Made by a program: the position numbers and the translations under genes | Notes under the pieces: generated by a model | What the model was told of the DNA's origin: nothing | Databases searched by the model: none | What the model saw: only the letters and a program-made list of their open reading frames with translations | NCBI GenBank assembly: GCA_022072445.1 | Contig: JAJVHV010000045.1 | Location: 18,598-82,597 of the forward strand | Reading direction: 5' to 3' | Source of the DNA: Phycisphaerae bacterium | Lineage (GTDB): Bacteria; Planctomycetota; Phycisphaerae; UBA1845; Fen-1342 | DNA length: 64,000 bases | Shown here: piece by piece, positions 33,512 through 41,859 of the stretch | How the letters are laid out: each line of letters opens with the position of its first letter | How positions within the stretch are numbered: the first letter of the stretch is position 1

Positions 33512-35269
33512 CTAGAGTCGCGCGGCTTGCTGCGTGCGAAAGTCCGGGCGCTGCGGAGCGGGGTTGACGGAGAGGATGCACTGCGCGAGGCCCAGGGCGA
33601 CGTGCGCGGAGCCAAAGACTTCGCGCGTGGTCTCGAGCAGAAAGTCGGGGCCGATGATCTCGCCCAGCGGGCTATTCAGCAGGACGGCGCGCATTTTCGG
33701 CGTGAGGCCGCAGATGATGAGGTGGCCGCCGGCGGCGAGATAGTCCGCGACGGGGGCGCGGACGGTGGCCAGGATGGAGAAGTCGATCTGCTGCGTGCGG
33801 CGCATGCGCAGAATGGTGACGCGCGGGCCGCGCTGAAATATCTGCCGCAGGCGGGCGGCGAGCAGGTCGGCGTGGGCAAAGAAGAGCGGACCTTCGAGCT
33901 GGATCATCGTGACGGCGGTGCAGCCGGTCTGCTCGTCCATGTCCTGTTCGCGGAACGGACCTTCGGCGCTGCGGACCATTTCGAAGATGTGGATGCGGCT
34001 GACGCGGCGGAGCAGGACAATGAACGAGACGGCCAGGCCAATCAGGATGGCCCAGTGGATGGGGAGCACGAGCACGCAGACGACCATCGTGAGCAGCACG
34101 GGGCGGTCGTGCACGTCGCGCAGCAGCGCGCGGAGCTCGGACCAGTCGATCATCGTCATCGTCGTGGCCATGAGCAGGCCGCCGATGGCGGGCGTGGTGA
34201 TGTAGCGCGTCAAGGGCGTCGCGACCAGGGCGACCAGGCCGGTGGCGGCGGCGGCGATGAGCGAGGAAAGACGCGTCCTTGCGCCGGCGACGTCGGCGAG
34301 AGCGGAGCGCGCGAAGCTGGCGGAACCGGCAAATCCGCCGGCGGCACCCGCCGCGACGTTGGCGATTCCGAGCGACCAGAGTTCGCGGCGGGGGTCGAAT
34401 CCGCCCTGGGAGCGCAGCGCCAGCGCCTTTCCGATCGCCAGATTCTGAATCATGCCGACCAGGCTGATGGCCGCGGCGCCGGCCAGCAGGTCGGTGGTGT
34501 TGAAATCGCCGGTGAGCGCGAGCAGCCAGTCGTCGGTCCAGCGCCAGTGAAGTGCGCCGATCGTGGGCAGCGGCGGCCGGTCGGTGAGTGAGCCGAGCAG
34601 CCAGGTGGCCAGTCCGCTGAGGGCGAGTGCGACGAGCGCGACGGGGAAACGTGCGTCCAGACGTCCGCCGATGAGCACGAGGGCGAAGACGCCGGCGGCC
34701 ATCGCGAGGGAGACCAGGTCGGTATCGGACAGATGGCGCAGGGCGTTCCAGAGCATGCCGACGAGCATGGGCTCGCGTCCGGCGGGCAGGCCAAGGACGG
34801 GCGCGAGCTGCGAACCGATTGTCAGCATGACCGAACCGACGATCAGGCCGACGATGACGGAGCGCGAGACGAAGCGGACGAGCCGGCCGATGCCGATCAC
34901 AGCGCCGGCGACGGTCAGCAGACCGACCAGCACGGCCAAGGCACCGGCGAGGCCGGGCCAGGCGCGGGGCTCGTCGGGCGCCACGGTGCGGAGGACGCCG
35001 AGCATCATCGTGCTGGCGGTGATGACGGGGCCGATGACGAGTCGGGGAGACTCGGAGAGCGCGGCGCTGACAAGTCCCATGATGACGGCGGTGATGAGGC
35101 CCGAGGCGGGGGGCAGGCCGGCGATGGTTGCGAATCCGACGCATTGCGGGATGGCGACCAGCGCGACGGTCAACCCGGCGAGAAGGTCGCGCGTCGGGAT
35201 GGCGGCGGCGCGGGCCGCGGGCCTTCCGAAAGCGTCGGTCGTGGCGTTTGGCGCTCGTGCGAGCGACAC
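33512..35269 (-). CDS. SulP family anion transporter with STAS domain
   Basis: This 585-residue protein has 10-12 membrane helices and a C-terminal STAS domain (VTMIQLEGPLFFAHADLLAA, then RGPRVTILRMRRTQQIDFSI). SulP motifs are seen in LTVALVAIPQCVGFATIAGL and GGFAGSASFARSALADVAGA. SulP members move sulfate, bicarbonate or other anions, coupled to Na+ or H+; the substrate cannot be told from the sequence. The start is GTG preceded by GGAG. Confidence 0.9.
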   Translation of the reverse strand: MSLARAPNATTDAFGRPAARAAAIPTRDLLAGLTVALVAIPQCVGFATIAGLPPASGLITAVIMGLVSAALSESPRLVIGPVITASTMMLGVLRTVAPDEPRAWPGLAGALAVLVGLLTVAGAVIGIGRLVRFVSRSVIVGLIVGSVMLTIGSQLAPVLGLPAGREPMLVGMLWNALRHLSDTDLVSLAMAAGVFALVLIGGRLDARFPVALVALALSGLATWLLGSLTDRPPLPTIGALHWRWTDDWLLALTGDFNTTDLLAGAAAISLVGMIQNLAIGKALALRSQGGFDPRRELWSLGIANVAAGAAGGFAGSASFARSALADVAGARTRLSSLIAAAATGLVALVATPLTRYITTPAIGGLLMATTMTMIDWSELRALLRDVHDRPVLLTMVVCVLVLPIHWAILIGLAVSFIVLLRRVSRIHIFEMVRSAEGPFREQDMDEQTGCTAVTMIQLEGPLFFAHADLLAARLRQIFQRGPRVTILRMRRTQQIDFSILATVRAPVADYLAAGGHLIICGLTPKMRAVLLNSPLGEIIGPDFLLETTREVFGSAHVALGLAQCILSVNPAPQRPDFRTQQAARL

Positions 35270-35831
35270 GGGAGTCTCCGTCGTCAGTGCGGCAATATAG
35301 TGCCGGGTGCGGGAAAACGGTTCAAAGTGCGAAGATCAAATTGAAAAGTCCAGCGCGCGAAGTTCAGGAGTGCGAAATGTCAGCGTGCGAGGTTCGAAGT
35401 GCGGAGTTCAATGTGACGGCAGATTCGCTTTCGCATTCGCTGGGCTTGCTGGCGGACAAGGCCCGTCGCTGACGCCCCGGGTTTGGACTCGCGGGCGCGC
35501 CGGCGCCGCCGAGCCGATCGAATCAAGCGGGCACCACCACCGAAGCCAGCCCAGTGATTACATTTCGGGTCGATCGCGCGGAGCCGTCGCCGCCCCAAGC
35601 GCGTAACTTCAGTATTACCGGTGGAAACGGGTCCGTTTGTGAAAGCACATCCTGATGGCCCTGGTGCACCGTGAATCGGTCACCAGGCGCATTCCCGCGT
35701 GTCGCCCCGGCCACAGCGCCGGTCACGCGATCAGAACAGCGTGTAAATGAACGGCCCGAGACCCGACTTGGCCGCGAACACGATCAGCCCGCCGATCAGC
35801 AGCCGCTTCAACGACGCGAGAACTCACCGCG
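35270..35831. other. Gene-poor region with word repeats and a gene fragment
   Basis: Positions 35325-35420 hold degenerate words (GTGCGAAGTTC, GCGAGGTTCGAAGTGCGG) with a period near 10 bp. Positions 35430-35730 show no gene. The end overlaps the DUF5989 fragment at 35731-35805. Confidence 0.55.
35731..35805 (-). pseudogene. 3' fragment of a DUF5989 gene
   Basis: Reading left from about 35805, the frame encodes LIGGLIVFAAKSGLGPFIYT followed by LF and a stop. The block is nearly identical in sequence to the end of the intact gene at 39049-39207. The 5' half is missing and similarity breaks at about 35803, near the end of the orphan gene block. It is a truncated duplicate. Confidence 0.8.
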
Positions 35832-36956
35832 CTATCGACTCTGCGGATCGGGCTGCGACCGAGAGATCGCGGTTTGAACGTACGTAGAAACACCGTGTAC
35901 GAGGTGGGCCATCGCTGCGTATCGTCGGTCGTCGACCGAGCCGTCGGCTTCCGCAGAACACAATTGCGGCAGGTCACGCGCCGCAGCGAGGTCGATCACC
36001 CACTTCACGGCAATGTGGTACCGACGGTCCTTGACAACAAGCGGATCATCTGCCGGGATGGCTTCGACGATGTGACCCACAACGTGCACGTACACGTCCA
36101 TCGATTCGGTTGGGGCGTTGGTCGACGCCAAATACGCGACAAGATCGACCTGTCCGTCATCGCAGACGGAATTCAGGAATCGGCTGACCGCCCGGCTCCA
36201 CGACCGCTCGAGTCGCGCCCGATTCCGCGATGACAGCGGGGCGTCTGCGCAGGACTTTACAACAGCCATTGCCCGAATGTTGTGCCCGCCCGCACAGGCC
36301 TGCAACAGAAGCGGTTGGGCTGACTCCTCTAGGAGTCGCGTGACAATTGAATCAAAAGTCAGCGTTTCGCCGTACTGATTCGAAAACTCTGAGAATCGGC
36401 CGGTCAAGCAGAGTGCAACGACAAGCCATGCGACGTCCATTTGTACGTGACTGACGCGCTGCTCGCTGCGCAAGAGCTCGTCGATTGCCGTCGATTCACT
36501 CGACGTCCCAAGCGCCACACCCGCGCTCAGGAGGTACGCGACGAACTGAGCGGGGTGCTGTTGATACCGACCCCCGCTACGGGACCAGCGAAACATCGGG
36601 CCTGCAGGGGTACTTTCAACTGCGCCAACCGAGAGAAGAACTGAATGCGCGGAGTTTGCTTCGCCGTGGTCCAAGACCTCGGTGGCCGGTCCGAGCGCGA
36701 GCACCGCGTGCGCCAAGCGATTCGGCGAGTCCGTCACCTGGAGCTTGACGTGCGCAAACTGGTCGCAAAGCAACTGCCCTGCCCGCACATTGGCCGCTAT
36801 GACATCGTCGACCCGCTCCGTCCGTTGCGTCTCCTGAGGCCGATTGCATCCAACACAGATCGCAATCGCTGGTGCAATCCCGACCAACGCAGCGCGCCGA
36901 AGGCGAACCACGACATGCAAAAGGCGAGCAGGTAGAGTACGGAAGAAGGCAACCAT
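35832..36956 (-). CDS. Hypothetical lipoprotein, orphan block
   Basis: This 374-residue product has a hydrophobic N-terminus with a possible lipobox (IAPAIAICVGCNRP) and a helical body without a recognised family. The ATG overlaps the upstream gene by 160 bp and lacks a clear Shine-Dalgarno. A GTG at 36911 is an alternative start with a shorter overlap. The region has lower GC and more mixed codon use than the window average. Confidence 0.55.
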   Translation of the reverse strand: MVAFFRTLPARLLHVVVRLRRAALVGIAPAIAICVGCNRPQETQRTERVDDVIAANVRAGQLLCDQFAHVKLQVTDSPNRLAHAVLALGPATEVLDHGEANSAHSVLLSVGAVESTPAGPMFRWSRSGGRYQQHPAQFVAYLLSAGVALGTSSESTAIDELLRSEQRVSHVQMDVAWLVVALCLTGRFSEFSNQYGETLTFDSIVTRLLEESAQPLLLQACAGGHNIRAMAVVKSCADAPLSSRNRARLERSWSRAVSRFLNSVCDDGQVDLVAYLASTNAPTESMDVYVHVVGHIVEAIPADDPLVVKDRRYHIAVKWVIDLAAARDLPQLCSAEADGSVDDRRYAAMAHLVHGVSTYVQTAISRSQPDPQSR

Positions 36957-37417
36957 AGATGAACCAAGTCGGACGCTTCGCCGATGAGTAGCGCATCACC
37001 AGTCCAAACGCGGCCAAGCTTGTCGTATGAATAGGTTCGTGTCGTCACGAATCCCTGCAAGGCCGACGCGACAACAATGCCGTCAGTTGTCGAAGTGAGG
37101 AGAAGTTGCGGCTCAGTGACGTGGTCGTTTTGAATCCCCAGAAACACCACAAGACGCTGCCGCCCAAGCTCACGCGGAGCGCACCTGACACGCCTACACC
37201 GAATATGGACCTGCCGCAGCAGAAACTCAAGCCGTCCCAGAGGATCGCAATCTGGAGATAACCGCGGGGTGGTCTCGAAAAGAGTCAGGCGCGCACCGTC
37301 GCCAAGCATGCCGCAGATGAGCCCAAATCGCGTTGCGTCATCCTGCTCAAAACCAGCGCCCAATCGCCCGGCGTTCAGCAGCTCGGAGATGATGATCGCA
37401 ATGATCCCGACGGTCAC
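36797..37417 (-). CDS. Hypothetical membrane protein, orphan block
   Basis: The predicted 206-residue protein begins with a GTG whose last bases overlap the upstream stop (37414-37417), suggesting coupled translation. It has an N-terminal hydrophobic helix (VGIIAIIISELLNAG) and a C-terminal one (LPSSVLYLLAFCMSWFAFGA). No family is recognised. Confidence 0.5.
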   Translation of the reverse strand: MTVGIIAIIISELLNAGRLGAGFEQDDATRFGLICGMLGDGARLTLFETTPRLSPDCDPLGRLEFLLRQVHIRCRRVRCAPRELGRQRLVVFLGIQNDHVTEPQLLLTSTTDGIVVASALQGFVTTRTYSYDKLGRVWTGDALLIGEASDLVHLWLPSSVLYLLAFCMSWFAFGALRWSGLHQRLRSVLDAIGLRRRNGRSGSTMS

Positions 37418-38436
37418 GGCGTCAGACGTCGGGTAAACCGCCAGCGGGCCATGAACGCGCAGCAGATTCCCAGCGCCCCGGCGCCGGCAAAAAACCACGC
37501 GCGATGCTGCGAACCTCGCAGAGACGCTCCGGCATCAAACGCGTCTGCCAGCACGTCGCGCGTGCTGCGCGGTCCGCTGGCAACGTAGAGCTCACCGGTG
37601 TCCTCGTTAACAACCGGCGCGCGCGGGGGGATGGCCACCGCCACGTCGGCGGCGCTCAACCCCTGGTTCACCCGGATGGATGGCGCGCCCGCAACGACTT
37701 TCACCCGCATCTCGCTCGAGACACCCGCGTTCGGGCCGATCCCGTGAAGGAGTTGTGCCCGGAGAGGAAACCATCGACCCCCGACCTGGACGTAGTCGCT
37801 CAGCCGCCCCGTGATCCCCCCGGCCCCCGGCCTGGGATAGTAGGTCCAGAGCAGCGGAACGGCATTTCGTTCGGCGTCCAGCCAGACCGTCATCGTGAGC
37901 GAGTTCGGAAAGTCGGGCGAATCATAGAGATCAATCACGTCCACCACAGTCGCGTCTCGGCCGTCGACCACCTCGCCCTCGGGCCGCACGACAGACTTGG
38001 AATGCGCGAGCAGCGCGCCCAGATCGGTGTGCTTCCAATGGTTCGGAGAGTCTGGGTGATAAGGATTGCGAAGCAACGTCAGCGACCAGTCCGTACCACC
38101 GCCGGCGACATAGTTGCGCGAGCCGCTCATCACAGAGCCGTTCTTGATCCAGCGGCGGCCTGTGCCCTTCACAGAGTCGAATGACACGAGCTGCCCGCGC
38201 GCAGTGCCGGTTTCGGTTGAATCCCAGAAAATCGCGTGATCGGCCCAGCGGTAAACGAATGAATACGCGGTCGTCGCCGAACTCGTGTTCCACTCGTGGT
38301 CGAAGGCCACTTCAATGTCGCTCAAACCCGCCCAGTTGGATTCCCAGCTCGCCCGCAGATCGCTCAGGTCGGTGCGGCCGAAGCACGGGACGACCAGCAG
38401 CACGAAACACGAAAGTCTCGTCGTAGCGCGAAACAT
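37414..38436 (-). CDS. Secreted protein with C-terminal membrane anchor, orphan block
   Basis: This 340-residue protein has a signal peptide (MFRATTRLSCFVLLVVPCFG) and a mostly beta extracellular domain. It contains FDHEWNTSSATTAYSFVYRW and RLSDYVQVGGRWFPLRAQLL, reminiscent of outer-membrane lipoprotein-carrier-type beta sheets seen in planctomycete secreted proteins. A C-terminal helix (AWFFAGAGALGICCAF) and basic tail follow. GAGGAA precedes the ATG at good spacing. Confidence 0.65.
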   Translation of the reverse strand: MFRATTRLSCFVLLVVPCFGRTDLSDLRASWESNWAGLSDIEVAFDHEWNTSSATTAYSFVYRWADHAIFWDSTETGTARGQLVSFDSVKGTGRRWIKNGSVMSGSRNYVAGGGTDWSLTLLRNPYHPDSPNHWKHTDLGALLAHSKSVVRPEGEVVDGRDATVVDVIDLYDSPDFPNSLTMTVWLDAERNAVPLLWTYYPRPGAGGITGRLSDYVQVGGRWFPLRAQLLHGIGPNAGVSSEMRVKVVAGAPSIRVNQGLSAADVAVAIPPRAPVVNEDTGELYVASGPRSTRDVLADAFDAGASLRGSQHRAWFFAGAGALGICCAFMARWRFTRRLTP

Positions 38437-38456
38437 GGAGTTTCCTCGGAGTGGCC

Positions 38457-38867
38457 TTACGAACACGGTCGAATGGCGTCGATGTTGCTCGGGCCGGAGC
38501 AGGGGTGCGGGTCACCGTAGGGCCCGGGGCAGGTGTAGCCGCTCGTACAATCCGTGAAGATGCAACTGCTCGGCGTGACGCATGAGCCCACGACGTAGGT
38601 GATGTCGTCACAATCAAACACGTACTCTGTACCTTGGATGTAAACCACCCCGTTATCCGGTACGGGCAAGGTGATCGTGCAGCCCGTGTAGCACGTGCCC
38701 GGGCACACCCAGCCGGCGCCGCAGTGGCAAGTGCTGTCTGCGGGCGTGCAGTTGGGATTCACTGTCTTGGCCTGCAGCGCGCCACAGATGCCGCCGGAAG
38801 CGGTCGACGCAATACTCAGTAGGAGAATCATCAGCCCAGAGGAAAAGCCCACTGCGACCCGCATCAT
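38457..38867 (-). CDS. Cys-rich secreted protein, orphan block
   Basis: This 136-residue protein has a signal peptide (VAVGFSSGLMILLLSIASTA). Its mature domain of about 110 residues is rich in paired cysteines, such as CHCGAGWVCPGTCYTGC and CTSGYTCPGPYGD. The pattern suggests several disulfides and a small extracellular fold. GGGAG precedes the ATG pair. No family is recognised. It is the first gene of the orphan block on the minus strand. Confidence 0.65.
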   Translation of the reverse strand: MMRVAVGFSSGLMILLLSIASTASGGICGALQAKTVNPNCTPADSTCHCGAGWVCPGTCYTGCTITLPVPDNGVVYIQGTEYVFDCDDITYVVGSCVTPSSCIFTDCTSGYTCPGPYGDPHPCSGPSNIDAIRPCS

Positions 38868-39048
38868 TGCCGGCACTCCCACTTCTCTCATCGGAACTCG
38901 CAGCCAGAAGGATTCACTCTTGCACGGCTCTAGAGAAGTGGCAATTACAAAAAAAAAAGAAAAGTGGCACGCCGATTGCTGAGGGACGGGCCGCGCCCCT
39001 CCGGCCCGCATCACCGCATCGCGCTGCGGCGCGTGCCGCGCGGCGCCA

Positions 39049-39207
39049 TCAAAACAGCGTATAAATAAACGGCCCCAGCCCCGACTTGGCCGCGAACACG
39101 ATCAGCCCGCCGATCGCCAGCAGGATCGCCAGCAGCGGGATCATCCACCACTTCTTTTCATGCTTGATAAAGGCGATAAAGTCGCCGACGAGCGATTGCT
39201 TAGCCAT
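39049..39207 (-). CDS. DUF5989 (SxtK-like) small membrane protein
   Basis: This 52-residue protein reads MAKQSLVGDFIAFIKHEKKW and then one membrane helix (PLLAILLAIGGLIVFAAKSG), ending GPFIYTLF. It matches the DUF5989 family, whose best known member is SxtK of the saxitoxin cluster. It follows a carbamoyltransferase, the usual neighbour. A small accessory role in the membrane is likely but unproven. Confidence 0.85.
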   Translation of the reverse strand: MAKQSLVGDFIAFIKHEKKWWMIPLLAILLAIGGLIVFAAKSGLGPFIYTLF

Positions 39208-39218
39208 TCTCAGCGTCT

Positions 39219-39284
39219 CTGTTCCCTGTTCCCTGCCGTGCTGTTCCCTGTTCCCTGCCGTCCAGTTCCCTGTTCCCTGCCGTC
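39219..39284. repeat. 22-bp tandem repeat between carbamoyltransferase and DUF5989
   Basis: Three copies of a 22-bp unit (CTGTTCCCTGTTCCCTGCCG plus two bases) fill most of the gap between the two genes. Each unit is itself a doubled TTCCCTG word. It would be transcribed in the sxtJ-I-K-like operon. Confidence 0.8.
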
Positions 39285-39285
39285 C

Positions 39286-41055
39286 TCACTGCCTCACCAG
39301 CGACCCGCTCTCGAGCTGCACGCTCCGCCGCATCCCGGCCTCAAAATCCACCGCCGACGGCTTCTCCGTCACGATGCAGTTCCCGATCACCAGGATGTCG
39401 ATCCCCGTGTTGACGAACGTATTGTAGGCGTCCTGCGGCGTACAGACGATCGGCTCGCCGCGCACGTTGAACGACGTGTTCACGACGATCGGCACGCCGG
39501 TCAGTTCGCCGAAACGCTTGATGACGCGGTAATAGCGCGGGTTCACGTCCTGCGTCACGGTCTGGACGCGCCCGGTGCCGTCCTGGTGTGTGACGGCGGG
39601 AATCTGCGGCGCCTTCTCCGGCCGCACCTTCGGCACCAGCAGCATGAACGGCGCGTCGCTGCCCGCCGGCATGTCGAACCACTCGTGCACGTGCTCCTTG
39701 AGCACGCTGGGCGCGAACGGGCGAAAGGCCTCGCGGAACTTCACCTTGCTGTTGATGATGTCCTTCATCTTCGGGTTGCGCGGATCGGCCAGCAACGAGC
39801 GCGCCCCCAGCGCCCGCGGCCCGAACTCCATGCGGCCCTGGAACCAGCCGATCACCTTGCCCTCGACGATCCAGCGCGCCGTCTGATCCAGCAGCTCGTC
39901 GTCGTTCTCGAATTTCTGGAAGACCGCCTCGTTGCGCTTCAGCACGGACTGAATCTCGGCGTCGCTGAACTCCGGCCCCCAGTAGGCGTTCTTCATCACG
40001 AAGCGCCGCGGCTGCTTGAGCACCGAGTTGTAAATCCAGAACGCCGTCCCCAGCGCTCCGCCCGAGTCGCCCGCCGCCGGCTGGATGAAAATGTCGTCGA
40101 AGCCGCTCTCGCGCAGGATGCGCCAGTTGGCGACGCAGTTCAGCCCGACGCCGCCCGCGACGCAGACGTTTTTCATGCCGGTCTGCTTGCGCGCGTGCGT
40201 GCCCATCCGCACCATGATCTCCTCGACGATCTTCTGGCCGCTGTGGGCGATGTCGTTGTGAAACTCCTCCAGGTCGGATTCCTTCCGCCGGGTCGGCCGG
40301 CCGAACAGCTCCTCCCAGCGCTGGTTGAACATGCGCTGCGTCGAGTAGGTGTGCGCGAAATACTTCATGTTCAGCCGGAAGCTGCCGTCGTCCTTGATGT
40401 CCACCACCTCGCGGAACTTCTCGACGTAGGTCGGCTTGCCGTACGGCGCCAGGCCCATCACCTTCCACTCCGCGTCATTCACGCGAAAGCCCAGATACGC
40501 CGTGATGGCGCTGAACAGCAGACCGACGCTGTGCGGAAAGCGGATTTCCTTCTCGATCTTGATCTCGCTGCCCCGCGCCCAGCCCCAGCCCGTCGTCGTC
40601 CATTCGCCCACGCCGTCCGCCGTGATGATCGCCGCCTCGTCGAACGGCGAGACGAGATAGGCGCTGGCGGCGTGCGAGAGGTGATGCTGGCAGTACAGGA
40701 TTTCCTTGTCGGTCCCGAGCTCTTTCTGAATCTCGCGACCCATGTGCAGCTTGTGAACCAGCCACTGCGGCATGGCCTTGATCCACGTCATGTACGTCCG
40801 CGGCCAGTCCGCCAGCACCGTCTCCAGGATGCGGTTGAATTTGACCAGCGGCTTCTCGTAGAAGCCGATGTAATCGACCTGGTCGATCGTGATTCCGGCC
40901 GTCTTCAGGCAGTACTCGGTCGCCAGCTTGGGAAAGTCGCTGTAGTGCTTCTTGCGATTGAAGCGCTCTTCTTCCGCCGCCGCCACCAGCTCGCCGTCTT
41001 TTACCAGCGCGGCGCCGGCGTCGTGATAAAAGCAGGATAGTCCGAGAACGTACAC
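39286..41055 (-). CDS. Carbamoyltransferase, NodU/CmcH (SxtI-like) family
   Basis: This 589-residue enzyme transfers carbamoyl groups to hydroxyls through a carbamoyl-adenylate. The N-terminal domain begins MYVLGLSCFYHDAGAALVKD and contains QHHLSHAASAYLVSPFDEAA and ADGVGEWTTTG. The C-terminal YrdC-like half shows GRMEFGPRALGARSLLADPR and VNTSFNVRGEPIVCTP. The length is typical. The start is GTG. Flanking SxtJ and DUF5989 genes give an sxtJ-I-K-like set; the substrate is unknown. Confidence 0.93.
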   Translation of the reverse strand: MYVLGLSCFYHDAGAALVKDGELVAAAEEERFNRKKHYSDFPKLATEYCLKTAGITIDQVDYIGFYEKPLVKFNRILETVLADWPRTYMTWIKAMPQWLVHKLHMGREIQKELGTDKEILYCQHHLSHAASAYLVSPFDEAAIITADGVGEWTTTGWGWARGSEIKIEKEIRFPHSVGLLFSAITAYLGFRVNDAEWKVMGLAPYGKPTYVEKFREVVDIKDDGSFRLNMKYFAHTYSTQRMFNQRWEELFGRPTRRKESDLEEFHNDIAHSGQKIVEEIMVRMGTHARKQTGMKNVCVAGGVGLNCVANWRILRESGFDDIFIQPAAGDSGGALGTAFWIYNSVLKQPRRFVMKNAYWGPEFSDAEIQSVLKRNEAVFQKFENDDELLDQTARWIVEGKVIGWFQGRMEFGPRALGARSLLADPRNPKMKDIINSKVKFREAFRPFAPSVLKEHVHEWFDMPAGSDAPFMLLVPKVRPEKAPQIPAVTHQDGTGRVQTVTQDVNPRYYRVIKRFGELTGVPIVVNTSFNVRGEPIVCTPQDAYNTFVNTGIDILVIGNCIVTEKPSAVDFEAGMRRSVQLESGSLVRQ

Positions 41056-41079
41056 GATCGCTTCCCTGTGCCGGCGGCG

Positions 41080-41520
41080 CTAGAACGGCCGCATGGCCCG
41101 CTCCACCGTGGCTTCATGGTCCTTGTGGTCTTCCCAGTACGAGCCGCCCTGCGCCAGGTTCATTCGCAGCGGATCCGCCAGCCGGATCAGCGAGAATATC
41201 GGAAGAACCACGATAAAAAGCAGCGTGAAGAACACCGGCGTCATCACCACGCCGATCGCGATGGCCACGCGCATCCAGACGACGTACACCGGCGTCGCGA
41301 CGCGAATCGGCGCCGCCACCGCCAGCAGGCAGACCGCCGCCCCAAGCGCCCAGAGCACGATCGCCGTCTTGTGGAACTTGGCGACGTGGACGGCGTCGGC
41401 GCCAAACCAGCGCGGCATCAGCCACCAGCACAGCACGCCGATAACGCCCAGGCCCAGCAGGATGCCGAAGCCGAAGGTCCGCAATTCGGCACGACTCGGG
41501 TTCTTATTGATCTCAAACAA
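41080..41520 (-). CDS. SxtJ family membrane protein
   Basis: This 146-residue protein has an N-terminal MFEINKNPSRAELRTFGFGI and membrane helices LLGLGVIGVLCWWL and ALGAAVCLLAVAAPI. Another helix follows (IAIGVVMTPVFFTLLFIVVL), then DPLRMNLAQGGSYWEDH. This matches the SxtJ family, usually next to carbamoyltransferases. The start is TTG with GAGG upstream. Its role is unproven. Confidence 0.88.
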   Translation of the reverse strand: MFEINKNPSRAELRTFGFGILLGLGVIGVLCWWLMPRWFGADAVHVAKFHKTAIVLWALGAAVCLLAVAAPIRVATPVYVVWMRVAIAIGVVMTPVFFTLLFIVVLPIFSLIRLADPLRMNLAQGGSYWEDHKDHEATVERAMRPF

Positions 41521-41859
41521 CGTTCGGCCTCATCGAGATTCGTGCACGCACGGCCGCAGAGCGGGACCGATATCTGCGGTCCGATCGGCGTGACGCGCGT
41601 CCAATAGCTGTCAGATGTATCGGTCGGCCCTGCGGGGCCGATCACAACGCCCGCGGCCGCCCGATCGCGGCCAAACGAGCATTCTAGCGACGCCGGCCGG
41701 CAACGAGCAACCGCCAGCGGTACGTCCGGTAAGGCGTGGCCACGGAGAAACGATGAAAGCCGGGCCTCCTGACACCTGCACCGCCCGGCCGCCAGCAACC
41801 GACCGATCGTGCGCTGTTCGACATTCGCTATTCATCCGCGTCGCCGCGGAGGGCCGACG
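41521..41859. other. Intergenic region, no gene seen
   Basis: This 339-bp stretch lies between the SxtJ start and the rsmB stop. It contains a short CGACATTCGCTATTC word (41819-41833) related to the 27.1 kb and 30.4 kb patches. A promoter for the sxtJ-I-K-like operon should lie at its left end, but no clear hexamers stand out. Confidence 0.5.
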
